The translations under genes and the position numbers were made by a program. A stretch of DNA of 48,754 nt. It comes from Hydrogenophilales bacterium. Its GTDB lineage: Bacteria; Pseudomonadota; Gammaproteobacteria; Burkholderiales; Thiobacillaceae. Numbering within the stretch: position 1 is the first letter of the stretch; the number at the start of each line of letters is the position of its first letter. Of this stretch, positions 26,694 to 33,682 are shown piece by piece. The stretch spans positions 1-48,754 of the forward strand of contig JAGXGP010000018.1 in assembly GCA_024636775.1 (NCBI GenBank), given 5' to 3'. Below the pieces are notes generated by a model. That model did no database searches, had not been told where the DNA came from, and worked only from the letters and a program-made list of their open reading frames with translations.

Positions 26694-27341
26694 GTGGCTG
26701 CTGCTAAACCGTATCGCATACTTATCGTCGACGACCACGCCATTGTTCGCGAGGGTCTCAAGCAAATCCTGGCTGAGGTGGCCGACATCGAAGTCGGCGG
26801 CGAAGCTGACTGCTCCAACCGCGCCATGCAGATGGCACGCAAGGAGCCGTGGGACTTGGTGTTGATGGACATTTCCATGCCCGACCGCAGCGGAATCGAA
26901 ACGCTCGAATTACTCAGAAAAGAGCATCCCAAGATCAAAGTGCTGATGCTGTCCATGCACCGCGAAACTCAATATGCAGTGCGTGCACTTAAATCTGGCG
27001 CAGCGGGTTATCTCAACAAGCAAAGCGCTCCGGATCAATTAGTCGACGCAATCCGCCTGGTCGCTTCGGGTAAAAAATACATCAGTGCAGAAGTCGCCCA
27101 GGAACTTGCCAACGAAGTCAGTGGCGAGCGCGCAGGCTTGCCGCATGAAAGTCTTTCCAACCGTGAGTACCAGACACTGTGCATGATTGCTTCTGGCCTG
27201 CCCGTCTCAGCCATTGCCGACAAACTCGCCCTGTCCGTCAAGACCATCAGCATGTACCGCGCCCGCATGCTGAAGAAAATGTTACTTAAGAACAATTCCG
27301 AATTGACCCACTATGCGATCAAACACGGCCTGCTCGACTAA
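26694..27341 (+). CDS. NarL/FixJ-family response regulator
   Basis: A 215-residue two-domain regulator. The receiver domain has the acidic pair DD at 13-14, phosphoacceptor Asp59 in LVLMDISMPDRSG and the Lys in GAAGYLNKQS. The C-terminal LuxR-type helix-turn-helix (LSNREYQTLCMIASGLPVSA, LSVKTISMYRARMLKKM) binds DNA. The start is a GTG at 26694 with no clear ribosome site. It is the partner of the kinase just upstream. Its targets are unknown; the flagellar and glycan genes downstream are candidates by position only. The stop is followed within 50 bases by the truncated duplicate of the diguanylate cyclase leader. Confidence 0.92.
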   Translation: MAAAKPYRILIVDDHAIVREGLKQILAEVADIEVGGEADCSNRAMQMARKEPWDLVLMDISMPDRSGIETLELLRKEHPKIKVLMLSMHRETQYAVRALKSGAAGYLNKQSAPDQLVDAIRLVASGKKYISAEVAQELANEVSGERAGLPHESLSNREYQTLCMIASGLPVSAIADKLALSVKTISMYRARMLKKMLLKNNSELTHYAIKHGLLD

Positions 27342-27390
27342 GCCATTTCGGGCTCTTCCCCGACTGGACCCGGAATTAAAGGGTTTTTTC

Positions 27391-27539
27391 AGCCTTAATC
27401 CACTCTTTACCCCCTCCTTCCCCGCCCTACCATGCAAAGCATGTAAAAGCCCGATCCGGGCCGGGGTATCAACGTGGCAGAACCCAGCATCAAGATCAAT
27501 GTAAAAATCCGACCGAAGTCGCGCGTGAAGCCTTGCGCC
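27391..27539 (+). pseudogene. Truncated duplicate of the diguanylate cyclase gene start and leader
   Basis: This stretch aligns with 36671-36821 at roughly 80% identity by eye with two one-base gaps. Shared blocks are CCTTAATCC, CCCTACCATGCAA, the GGGG ribosome site seven bases before the start, and GACCGAAGTCGCGCG. The start codon is GTG (27474) instead of ATG, and the peptide begins with AEPSIKINV exactly like the intact protein. A one-base loss after codon 9 (GTAAAAATCC against GTAGACAATCC) shifts the frame. Similarity stops abruptly after CCTTGCGCC at 27539. So it is a dead 5' fragment lying at the left edge of the glycan gene block, whose right edge is the intact gene. Confidence 0.85.
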
Positions 27540-27600
27540 ACGCTGATCCACCAGCACTCGGTTCTCCTGCAGCGAACGATTGAACCATCAAGGTTATTCG

Positions 27601-28716
27601 ATGAGCACTGATCCGAAGCCAATATACGTCACGCAACCCTATCTACCGCCACTGGATGAATTCATCCCCTATCTGGAGAAGATATGGGAGAGCAAGTGGC
27701 TCACCAACAATGGTCCTTTTCATCAGCAACTGGAACAGGCGCTGAGTGAGTACCTTGGCGTCGAGCACATCGCCTTGTTTACCAACGGCACGATCGCCCT
27801 GATTACCGCATTGCAATCGTTGCGAATCACGGGCGAGGTCATCACCACGCCCTATTCCTTTGTGGCAACCTCGCACTCCCTGCTATGGAACGGCATTAAA
27901 CCCGTGTTCGTGGACATCGACCGCAACACGTTCAATCTGGACCCGGCGAAGATCGAAGCCGCCATCACGCCGCAGACGACCGCCATCCTGCCCGTGCATT
28001 GCTATGGCCGTCCCTGCAATGTCGAGGCCATCGAGAAAATCGCGGACAACTACAACCTCAAGGTTATCTATGATGCGGCGCATGCATTTGGCGTGCGCGA
28101 CGCCGGCGGGAGCATATTGAGACATGGTGATTTATCGGTGCTGAGCTTTCATGCCACCAAGGTGTTCAATACCTTCGAGGGTGGAGCAATCGTCTGCCCG
28201 GATGCCAAGACCAAAACGCGAATCGATCATTTGAAAAACTTCGGTTTTGTGGACGAAGTTTCAGTCGTTGCCCCCGGCATCAATGGCAAGATGAGCGAGA
28301 TCAATGCGGCATTTGGCTTGCTTCAGTTGAAGCATGTTGACAAGGCGCTCGCGCGTCGCAAGGAAATTGACGCCACCTACCGTCAACGCCTGGAAGGGGT
28401 GAAAGGCATTCAATGTATGCCGGTTGATTGTGAGAACGAAATAAATTTCGCCTATTTCCCGATTCTTGTAGAGGCCGATTATTCGATGAGCCGTGACGAT
28501 CTTTTTCATAAGCTCAAGGACAATGACATCCATCCGCGCCGCTATTTTTATCCTCTGATTACCGATTTCTCGATGTACCGGGGCCTGCCATCGGCGCATC
28601 AGGATAATTTGCCCATTGCAGTCGACACCGCGCAAAAAGTCCTTTGCCTGCCTATTTTTCCGGATCTGGAAGACGAGCAAATCGACACCATTTCCAGACT
28701 GATTGCAGAGCAATAA
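27601..28716 (+). CDS. DegT/DnrJ/EryC1-family sugar aminotransferase
   Basis: A 371-residue PLP enzyme that puts an amino group on a nucleotide-linked keto-sugar. The start ATG at 27601 has AAGG eight bases upstream. The PLP lysine is about Lys187 in SFHATKVFNTFEGGAIV, and IYDAAHAFGV holds the Asp that contacts the cofactor nitrogen. KPVFVDIDRNTFNLDP and the dimer-active-site segment GKMSEINAAFGLLQL are typical. Related enzymes make viosamine, QuiNAc4N and other 4-amino sugars in O-antigen and flagellin glycans. It opens the plus-strand block that runs to the FkbM gene. The exact sugar is not readable. Confidence 0.92.
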   Translation: MSTDPKPIYVTQPYLPPLDEFIPYLEKIWESKWLTNNGPFHQQLEQALSEYLGVEHIALFTNGTIALITALQSLRITGEVITTPYSFVATSHSLLWNGIKPVFVDIDRNTFNLDPAKIEAAITPQTTAILPVHCYGRPCNVEAIEKIADNYNLKVIYDAAHAFGVRDAGGSILRHGDLSVLSFHATKVFNTFEGGAIVCPDAKTKTRIDHLKNFGFVDEVSVVAPGINGKMSEINAAFGLLQLKHVDKALARRKEIDATYRQRLEGVKGIQCMPVDCENEINFAYFPILVEADYSMSRDDLFHKLKDNDIHPRRYFYPLITDFSMYRGLPSAHQDNLPIAVDTAQKVLCLPIFPDLEDEQIDTISRLIAEQ

Positions 28717-28788
28717 TGCATTCCGAATATAGCGTCATGCAGAGGACAGACTCAGGCAACTCGTTTATATAGGTGCCCAATAACTGCG

Positions 28789-29469
28789 ATGGAAAATAAA
28801 AAACTGATCATCTACGGCAATGGCCAGATGGCACGCATGTTTCTGCATTTCGCGCAGCTTGAGCATGAGGTCGTGGCGTTTACAGTTGATCGTAGCGTTC
28901 TGTCCGATGCCGTCATCGAAGGCATTCCCGTCATTCCATTCGAGGAAATCGAAACCCATTATTCCCCGGCTGATCACTGCCTGATTATTGCTGTCGGCTA
29001 TCGGGAAATGAACCATTTGCGAGCCCGTAAGTATCAAGAAGGACTCGCCAAAGGGTATACATTTGCCAGCTACATCCATTCCTCCGTTGTGCGTCACTCG
29101 AGTGTTTCTGTAGGCGAGAACGCCATCATCCTTGACCATGTTGCTATTCACCCCTATACACAGATCGGCAACAGCGTCTTTATTGCCAGCAACGCATCGA
29201 TCGGACACGGCTGTCGCATCGAGGACAATTGCTGGATCAATTCAGGTGTTGCCATCGGGGGCGAGACGGTGATTGGGAATGCAACTTTCTTGGGCATCAA
29301 CGCCACCATCGGTGACAACACTCAGCTCGGCGGACAGTGTTTTGTGGGGGCCAATACACTTATCACGCGCAGCACCTCCGCCGAAGAAGTTTACATCTCT
29401 GCGAGCGGCGAACGTTTTCCGCTGTCGAGCCAGGCTTTCCTTCAGTTTATCTCCCGCTCCAGCCGATAG
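28789..29469 (+). CDS. NeuD/PglD-like sugar N-acyltransferase (left-handed beta-helix)
   Basis: A 226-residue acyltransferase. The N-terminal 80 residues form a small Rossmann-like sugar-binding domain (KKLIIYGNGQMARMFLHFAQ, FEEIETHYSPADHCLIIAVG). The rest is a hexapeptide-repeat beta-helix (SSVVRHSSVSVGENAIILDH, ASIGHGCRIEDNCWINSG, VIGNATFLGINATIGDN). The catalytic His of PglD-type enzymes would be in IGHGC or ILDHVA. It probably acylates the amino group put on by the DegT enzyme. With an acyl carrier protein and ligase nearby, the donor may be an acyl-ACP instead of acetyl-CoA; this is inference. Confidence 0.88.
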   Translation: MENKKLIIYGNGQMARMFLHFAQLEHEVVAFTVDRSVLSDAVIEGIPVIPFEEIETHYSPADHCLIIAVGYREMNHLRARKYQEGLAKGYTFASYIHSSVVRHSSVSVGENAIILDHVAIHPYTQIGNSVFIASNASIGHGCRIEDNCWINSGVAIGGETVIGNATFLGINATIGDNTQLGGQCFVGANTLITRSTSAEEVYISASGERFPLSSQAFLQFISRSSR

Positions 29470-29476
29470 CATTCCC

Positions 29477-31039
29477 ATGCTGACTGCCCTTCAATCCGCA
29501 CCCCTCTACACACACTTCCGGCATGCCGCTGAATGCAATCCGGGCAAGCTGGCGCTGGTGGTGGGCAATGTCCACTACGCCTATCGCGATCTCTTGCAGG
29601 AAGTGGATGCGCTGGCGGATGGCCTGTCGAGTGCGGGAGTGGAGGCCGGAGACCCCGTCGGCGTGCTATTACCCAATTGCGCCGAGTTTGTTTTGCTCCT
29701 GCTCGCCGGCGCGCGGCTTGGCGTGGTCATCGTGCCCCAGAGCATGGGATTGGCCGAGGATGCGCTGATCTCCACTTTCAAGGCTGCCGATGTCCGGCAT
29801 CTGGTCGCATGGTCGGGGGCCACGGCCAAGCTTGCCGATCTGAGCCTTCCGCAAGGTGGAATTCGCGTCGTGGCAGGCGGCGCGCAGGCGGGCTGGACAC
29901 CGTTGCAGGCGCTGATTGAGGCGGGCAAAGACCAGCCCAAGCGCGCACCCATGCTGCAAGATGAGCTGCCTTACCTCATGGTTCTCACGTCGGGCTCCAC
30001 CGGCAAGCCCAAACCCATTCTCCTCAGCCAGCGCACCAAACTGATGCGGGCCACTGCGGCCGCTGAGTTGTATGGCGTCAGCGCTGACGATGTGACGCTT
30101 GCCGCCACCCCGCTTTATCATTCTCTGGCGCAACGGCTTGTGCTGATGCCGCTGATCTCAGGCGGGACCAGTATCGTCATGGCGCATTTCAGTCCGGCCA
30201 CCTGGATCGCCGAGGTCCGTCGGCACGGCGTAACATTTTCTATTGCGGTCTCATCCCAGCTCAGGCAAATACTGGATGTATTGATTGCCGGCAAAGAAAC
30301 GCTGCCCTCGCTGCGCTGCCTGGTGTCCTCTTCGGCACTGCTGGACGATGCCACGAAAGCCCGGCTGCTGACGCACCTGCCCTGTGAGTTTCATGAGTGC
30401 TACGGCGCGTCGGAAATCGCCATCGCCACCAACCTCTCTCCCGGCACCAACCTCTCTCCCGGTGATGCCTTACGTAAACTGGGTTCGGTGGGCACCGCCA
30501 TTCCCGGAACAGATGTCCTGATCATTGACGAAAATGGGCTGCTAGTACCACCGAACACCCCTGGCGAAATCGTTTGCCGCACGCCCATGCTTTTCAGCGG
30601 TTACTACGCCCAGCCCGCTGCCACGGAAGCCGCCATGTGGGGGCACTATTTCCGTACCGGCGATCTCGGCATGATGGACAGCGAAGGCTTTCTCTTCTTC
30701 CTCGGCCGGATCAAGGACATCATCATTTGCGGCGGGATCAACATATATCCAAAGGACATCGAGGATGTCATTGCGACCCATCCCTCAGTCAAGGAATGTG
30801 CGGCCATTCCATTGCCGGACGAACAACTGGGTGAAGTAGTTGGGGTGGTCGTTGCAGTGCATGCGCCAGACGCACCACCGGCACCGCGCGACCTGCAACG
30901 ACTTTGCATGCAGCGTTTGGGGGATTTCCAGCAGCCCCGCCGTTTCTTCATTGTGAGCGAGCTGCCAAGGAACACAATGGGCAAACTCGACAAACCCGCA
31001 CTTCGTCAGGCCTATTCAACTGGCCTGTATAAAGAATAA
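29477..31039 (+). CDS. Adenylate-forming acyl-CoA/acyl-ACP ligase
   Basis: A 520-residue ANL-superfamily enzyme that activates a carboxylic acid as acyl-AMP and passes it to a thiol. The start at ATG 29477 lies seven bases after the acyltransferase stop; the longer frame merely overlaps that gene. Motifs: LTSGSTGKPKPILLS (ATP loop), YGASEIAIATN, YFRTGDLGMMDSEGFLFFLG, IKDIIICGGINIYPKDIE, and the C-terminal catalytic lysine in LPRNTMGKLDKPALR. The locus contains a free acyl carrier protein, the likely thiol acceptor. Residues after ATN show a duplicated NLSPGT/NLSPGD from an 18-base tandem repeat at 30428-30463. Confidence 0.9.
   Translation: MLTALQSAPLYTHFRHAAECNPGKLALVVGNVHYAYRDLLQEVDALADGLSSAGVEAGDPVGVLLPNCAEFVLLLLAGARLGVVIVPQSMGLAEDALISTFKAADVRHLVAWSGATAKLADLSLPQGGIRVVAGGAQAGWTPLQALIEAGKDQPKRAPMLQDELPYLMVLTSGSTGKPKPILLSQRTKLMRATAAAELYGVSADDVTLAATPLYHSLAQRLVLMPLISGGTSIVMAHFSPATWIAEVRRHGVTFSIAVSSQLRQILDVLIAGKETLPSLRCLVSSSALLDDATKARLLTHLPCEFHECYGASEIAIATNLSPGTNLSPGDALRKLGSVGTAIPGTDVLIIDENGLLVPPNTPGEIVCRTPMLFSGYYAQPAATEAAMWGHYFRTGDLGMMDSEGFLFFLGRIKDIIICGGINIYPKDIEDVIATHPSVKECAAIPLPDEQLGEVVGVVVAVHAPDAPPAPRDLQRLCMQRLGDFQQPRRFFIVSELPRNTMGKLDKPALRQAYSTGLYKE
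30428..30463 (+). repeat. 18-base tandem duplication within the ligase gene
   Basis: ACCAACCTCTCTCCCGGC (30428-30445) is followed directly by the same 18 bases with a final T (30446-30463). It is in frame and adds six residues right after the YGASE adenylate motif. It looks recent because 17 of 18 bases agree. Confidence 0.9.
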
Positions 31040-31047
31040 GGACACAC

Positions 31048-32175
31048 ATGGCTCATACTCAACTGCCCCATCTGCGACTGGGTTTTATTGGCGGCGCTTT
31101 GAACTCGGCCGTGGGGTACACGCACTACAATTCCAGCCGGCTTGACGGCCAATTTCGCGTGGATTGCGGGTGCTTCAGCCGGCGCCCCGAGATCAATGAA
31201 GAAACGGCACGGACCTACGGCATTCCTGCCGAGCGCACGCATGGCACCTGGCACGCGTTGCTGGAGAACGAAAAGCAATCACTTGATGCCATCGTCGTAC
31301 TGACGCCGACACCGGACCACAAAGAGGTTGTGATCGCGGCACTCGATGCCGGTTATTCGGTTATTTGCGAGAAGGCCTTGACCGTGTCCAGCGAAGCGTG
31401 CCGCAGCATTGGAGCGGCCGTGACACGCAACACGGGATTTCTCGCCGTAACCTACAACTATTCCGGCTACCCGATGGTGCGTGAGTTGCGCCGCATGATG
31501 GCCGATGGAGACCTGGGGCGGATTCAGCAGATTCACATCGAGATCCCCCAGGAAGGTTATCTGCGGCAGGCGGCGGCGCCACAAGCCTGGCGTCTCAAGG
31601 ATTATGCCGTCCCCACGGTGTCACTCGATCTGGGCGTACATGCCCACCATCTGGTCCATTTCCTGACTGGCGGCAAGACGCCCCTCGAGGTCATGGGCGA
31701 TCAGTGCACCTATGGCCAGTTCAGCGATATCATCGACAACGTCTATTGCCTAGCACATTACGAAGACGACCTGCGTGTGCAGTCCTGGTTCGGTAAAACT
31801 GCGCTTGGCAACCGCAACGGTCTGCGCATACGCGTTTACGGCAGTCTGGCAAGCGCCGAATGGTTCCAGATGCAGCCCGAAGATTTGCTGTTCAGTCAGG
31901 CTGACGGACGCAGAGTGCTCATCGACCGCGGATCAGGCGATGCCGACCTGGCCAGGCAGTTGCGCTACAACCGCTTCAAGTCAGGTCATCCATCCGGATT
32001 CATCGAGGCCTTCGCCAATCTCTATACCGATATTGCCGAGCAGTTGCGTCAGCATCAATCTGGCGTCATGACACGTAGCGATTTCGTGTATGGCGTCGGC
32101 GAATCGGAAGAGGGCATGCGTTTCCTGGAAGCCATTTCCCGTTCGGCCCAAACAAGACAGTGGGAGGCGGTATGA
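31048..32175 (+). CDS. Gfo/Idh/MocA-family sugar oxidoreductase
   Basis: A 375-residue NAD(P)-dependent dehydrogenase. The N-terminal Rossmann fold is LRLGFIGGALNSAVGYTHYN, an unusual version in which GxGxxG is replaced by GGALNSAVG. DAIVVLTPTPDHKEVVIAAL and CEKALTVSSEACRSIG correspond to the family's cofactor loop and E-K-P motif, here E-K-A. The C-terminal half has the beta-sheet substrate domain with DLGVHAHHLVHFLTGG, containing the likely catalytic His. Family members oxidise or reduce sugar hydroxyls, often on UDP-sugars. The end overlaps the ACP start by four bases (ATGA), indicating coupled translation. Confidence 0.88.
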   Translation: MAHTQLPHLRLGFIGGALNSAVGYTHYNSSRLDGQFRVDCGCFSRRPEINEETARTYGIPAERTHGTWHALLENEKQSLDAIVVLTPTPDHKEVVIAALDAGYSVICEKALTVSSEACRSIGAAVTRNTGFLAVTYNYSGYPMVRELRRMMADGDLGRIQQIHIEIPQEGYLRQAAAPQAWRLKDYAVPTVSLDLGVHAHHLVHFLTGGKTPLEVMGDQCTYGQFSDIIDNVYCLAHYEDDLRVQSWFGKTALGNRNGLRIRVYGSLASAEWFQMQPEDLLFSQADGRRVLIDRGSGDADLARQLRYNRFKSGHPSGFIEAFANLYTDIAEQLRQHQSGVMTRSDFVYGVGESEEGMRFLEAISRSAQTRQWEAV

Positions 32176-32450
32176 CTCTCCCCAACTCGGTTGGCGCAAC
32201 CTCGCACACCGTTTACGACTTCGTCGTGCAGTTGCTCAAAGAAAAAGGTGCGATCCCTGAGCCTGAAGCGATGATGGCCTATCGATATCTCGCAAATGGC
32301 CATATCGATTCACTGGCCTTCATCAAATTCATCTTTCGTATTGAAGAGCACTTCGGTATTCAATTCACAGAATCGGAAATGATCGGCGACAGGGTTAAAA
32401 CTGTCGGCGAACTGATTGCGTTGATTGAAGAGAAGCTACGTCAACCTTAA
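32172..32450 (+). CDS. Acyl carrier protein
   Basis: A 92-residue carrier protein. The phosphopantetheine serine is Ser47 in NGHIDSLAFIKFIFRIEEHF, the D-S-L motif followed by the typical recognition helix. It is acidic overall with a C-terminal helix (TVGELIALIEEKL). The start ATG at 32172 is inside the stop of the oxidoreductase gene (ATGA overlap). An upstream GTG-type start four codons earlier is possible. It is not the housekeeping fatty-acid ACP, because no fab genes are near. It most likely carries the acid activated by the ligase of this block on its way to the amino sugar. Confidence 0.9.
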   Translation: MTLPNSVGATSHTVYDFVVQLLKEKGAIPEPEAMMAYRYLANGHIDSLAFIKFIFRIEEHFGIQFTESEMIGDRVKTVGELIALIEEKLRQP

Positions 32451-32530
32451 AGCAGACGATTCACATAGGATTCCTTGGCGCGAGTTATCAGACCGATGAT
32501 TGTGATTGCCAGTTATAAAGCGAGATAACA

Positions 32531-33625
32531 ATGAGTTTCAATCAATTTAGATTCGTGCCGAATGAAAAGCACCAAGCATTTGTCAGTGACTTTTTAAATC
32601 CTGAGTGCACGAAAAAGAAATACATCATGGGGATGTCCAGGGATGGCTACGCACTGGATGTGTGTCAGCTGGTTGAAATTGACGGATTTGTAGACGATTT
32701 TTCCAGTATCGGATCTTATGCGGGGAAACCCATTTTCACATCAGCGCACATATCAAAAGACAGCATGATTTTGGTCTGCTCAACAGTTAGAACGGTTACC
32801 GCAAATAATGCCTTGAAAGCGAGGGGTTTCGCAAACGTACTGGATTATCCAAGTTTCTTTCTTCATGCGAACAATGCCAAATTGCGTTTAAGAATATTTG
32901 ATGGTTTCGCAAAAGAATTTGAAATGAATCGGGATCAATTTGAATGGGTCTGTAATTTACTTTGCGATGCAAAATCGCAGGAGATATTCAATACGCTTGT
33001 CGAATACAGAATTACCGCTGATATAGGTCTCATGGCAGATTATTCTTACATTCCAAATGAGCAGTATTTTCCGGACTTTCTGGAATTGGATAAAGAAGTC
33101 TTTATGGATATTGGTGGATATGACGGACAAACGAGTTTGGAACTTATCAAACGGTGCGCTAACTACGCTGCCATTTATCTATTTGAGCCATCTGAATCCA
33201 ATTTAGTGAAGGCAAAAGATAATTTGTCCGGTTTTTCAAATATCCATTTCATCAATAGAGGCTTGTCTGATAAGCCGGCAGAATTAAAATTCAACAGCAA
33301 TGAGGGTTCTGCAAGCAGGATTTCAGAATCCGGCGACGTGACGATTTATGTTGACGCCTTGGACAATCTGGTTACAGAAAAGACGACTTTTCTTAAAATG
33401 GATATTGAGGGGGCGGAGTCTTTAGCGATTGAAGGCGCCAGACGGCATATCTTGAATGATCACCCAAAAATGGCAATTGCCGTCTATCACAAGCTGGATG
33501 ACTTTTGGAAGATCCCTAAACAAATCTTGTCCATTCGGGATGATTATGACTTGCACTTGAGGCATTACACCGAAGGTACTGATGAAACGGTTATGTACTT
33601 TATTCCGCACAAAAGTGAACGTTGA
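32531..33625 (+). CDS. FkbM-family methyltransferase with N-terminal Rossmann-like module
   Basis: A 364-residue protein. Residues about 190-355 are an FkbM SAM-dependent methyltransferase: VFMDIGGYDGQTSLELIKRC (SAM loop), IYLFEPSESNLVKAKDNL, FLKMDIEGAESLAIEGARRH. The N-terminal 110 residues (KKYIMGMSRDGYALDVCQLV, IDGFVDDFSSIGSYAGKPIF) resemble the sugar-binding module of PglD-like proteins and are often found on FkbM enzymes. It probably O-methylates a sugar of the glycan. The gene is much more AT-rich than its surroundings (sampled lines at 30-37% GC), a sign of separate acquisition. It sits 80 bases after the ACP gene and converges on the OGT-like gene. Confidence 0.88.
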   Translation: MSFNQFRFVPNEKHQAFVSDFLNPECTKKKYIMGMSRDGYALDVCQLVEIDGFVDDFSSIGSYAGKPIFTSAHISKDSMILVCSTVRTVTANNALKARGFANVLDYPSFFLHANNAKLRLRIFDGFAKEFEMNRDQFEWVCNLLCDAKSQEIFNTLVEYRITADIGLMADYSYIPNEQYFPDFLELDKEVFMDIGGYDGQTSLELIKRCANYAAIYLFEPSESNLVKAKDNLSGFSNIHFINRGLSDKPAELKFNSNEGSASRISESGDVTIYVDALDNLVTEKTTFLKMDIEGAESLAIEGARRHILNDHPKMAIAVYHKLDDFWKIPKQILSIRDDYDLHLRHYTEGTDETVMYFIPHKSER

Positions 33626-33639
33626 TTAAAAGCAATCCC

Positions 33640-33663
33640 CATTTCCTGCTGCAGTCGGAAATG
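33640..33663. terminator. Weak hairpin between convergent fkbM-like and OGT-like genes
   Basis: CATTTCC (33640-33646) pairs with GGAAATG (33657-33663) across a ten-base loop. There is no T-run. It sits between two convergent stops, so a bidirectional terminator is possible. Confidence 0.35.
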
Positions 33664-33682
33664 AACGGTTGGGCACACCACC

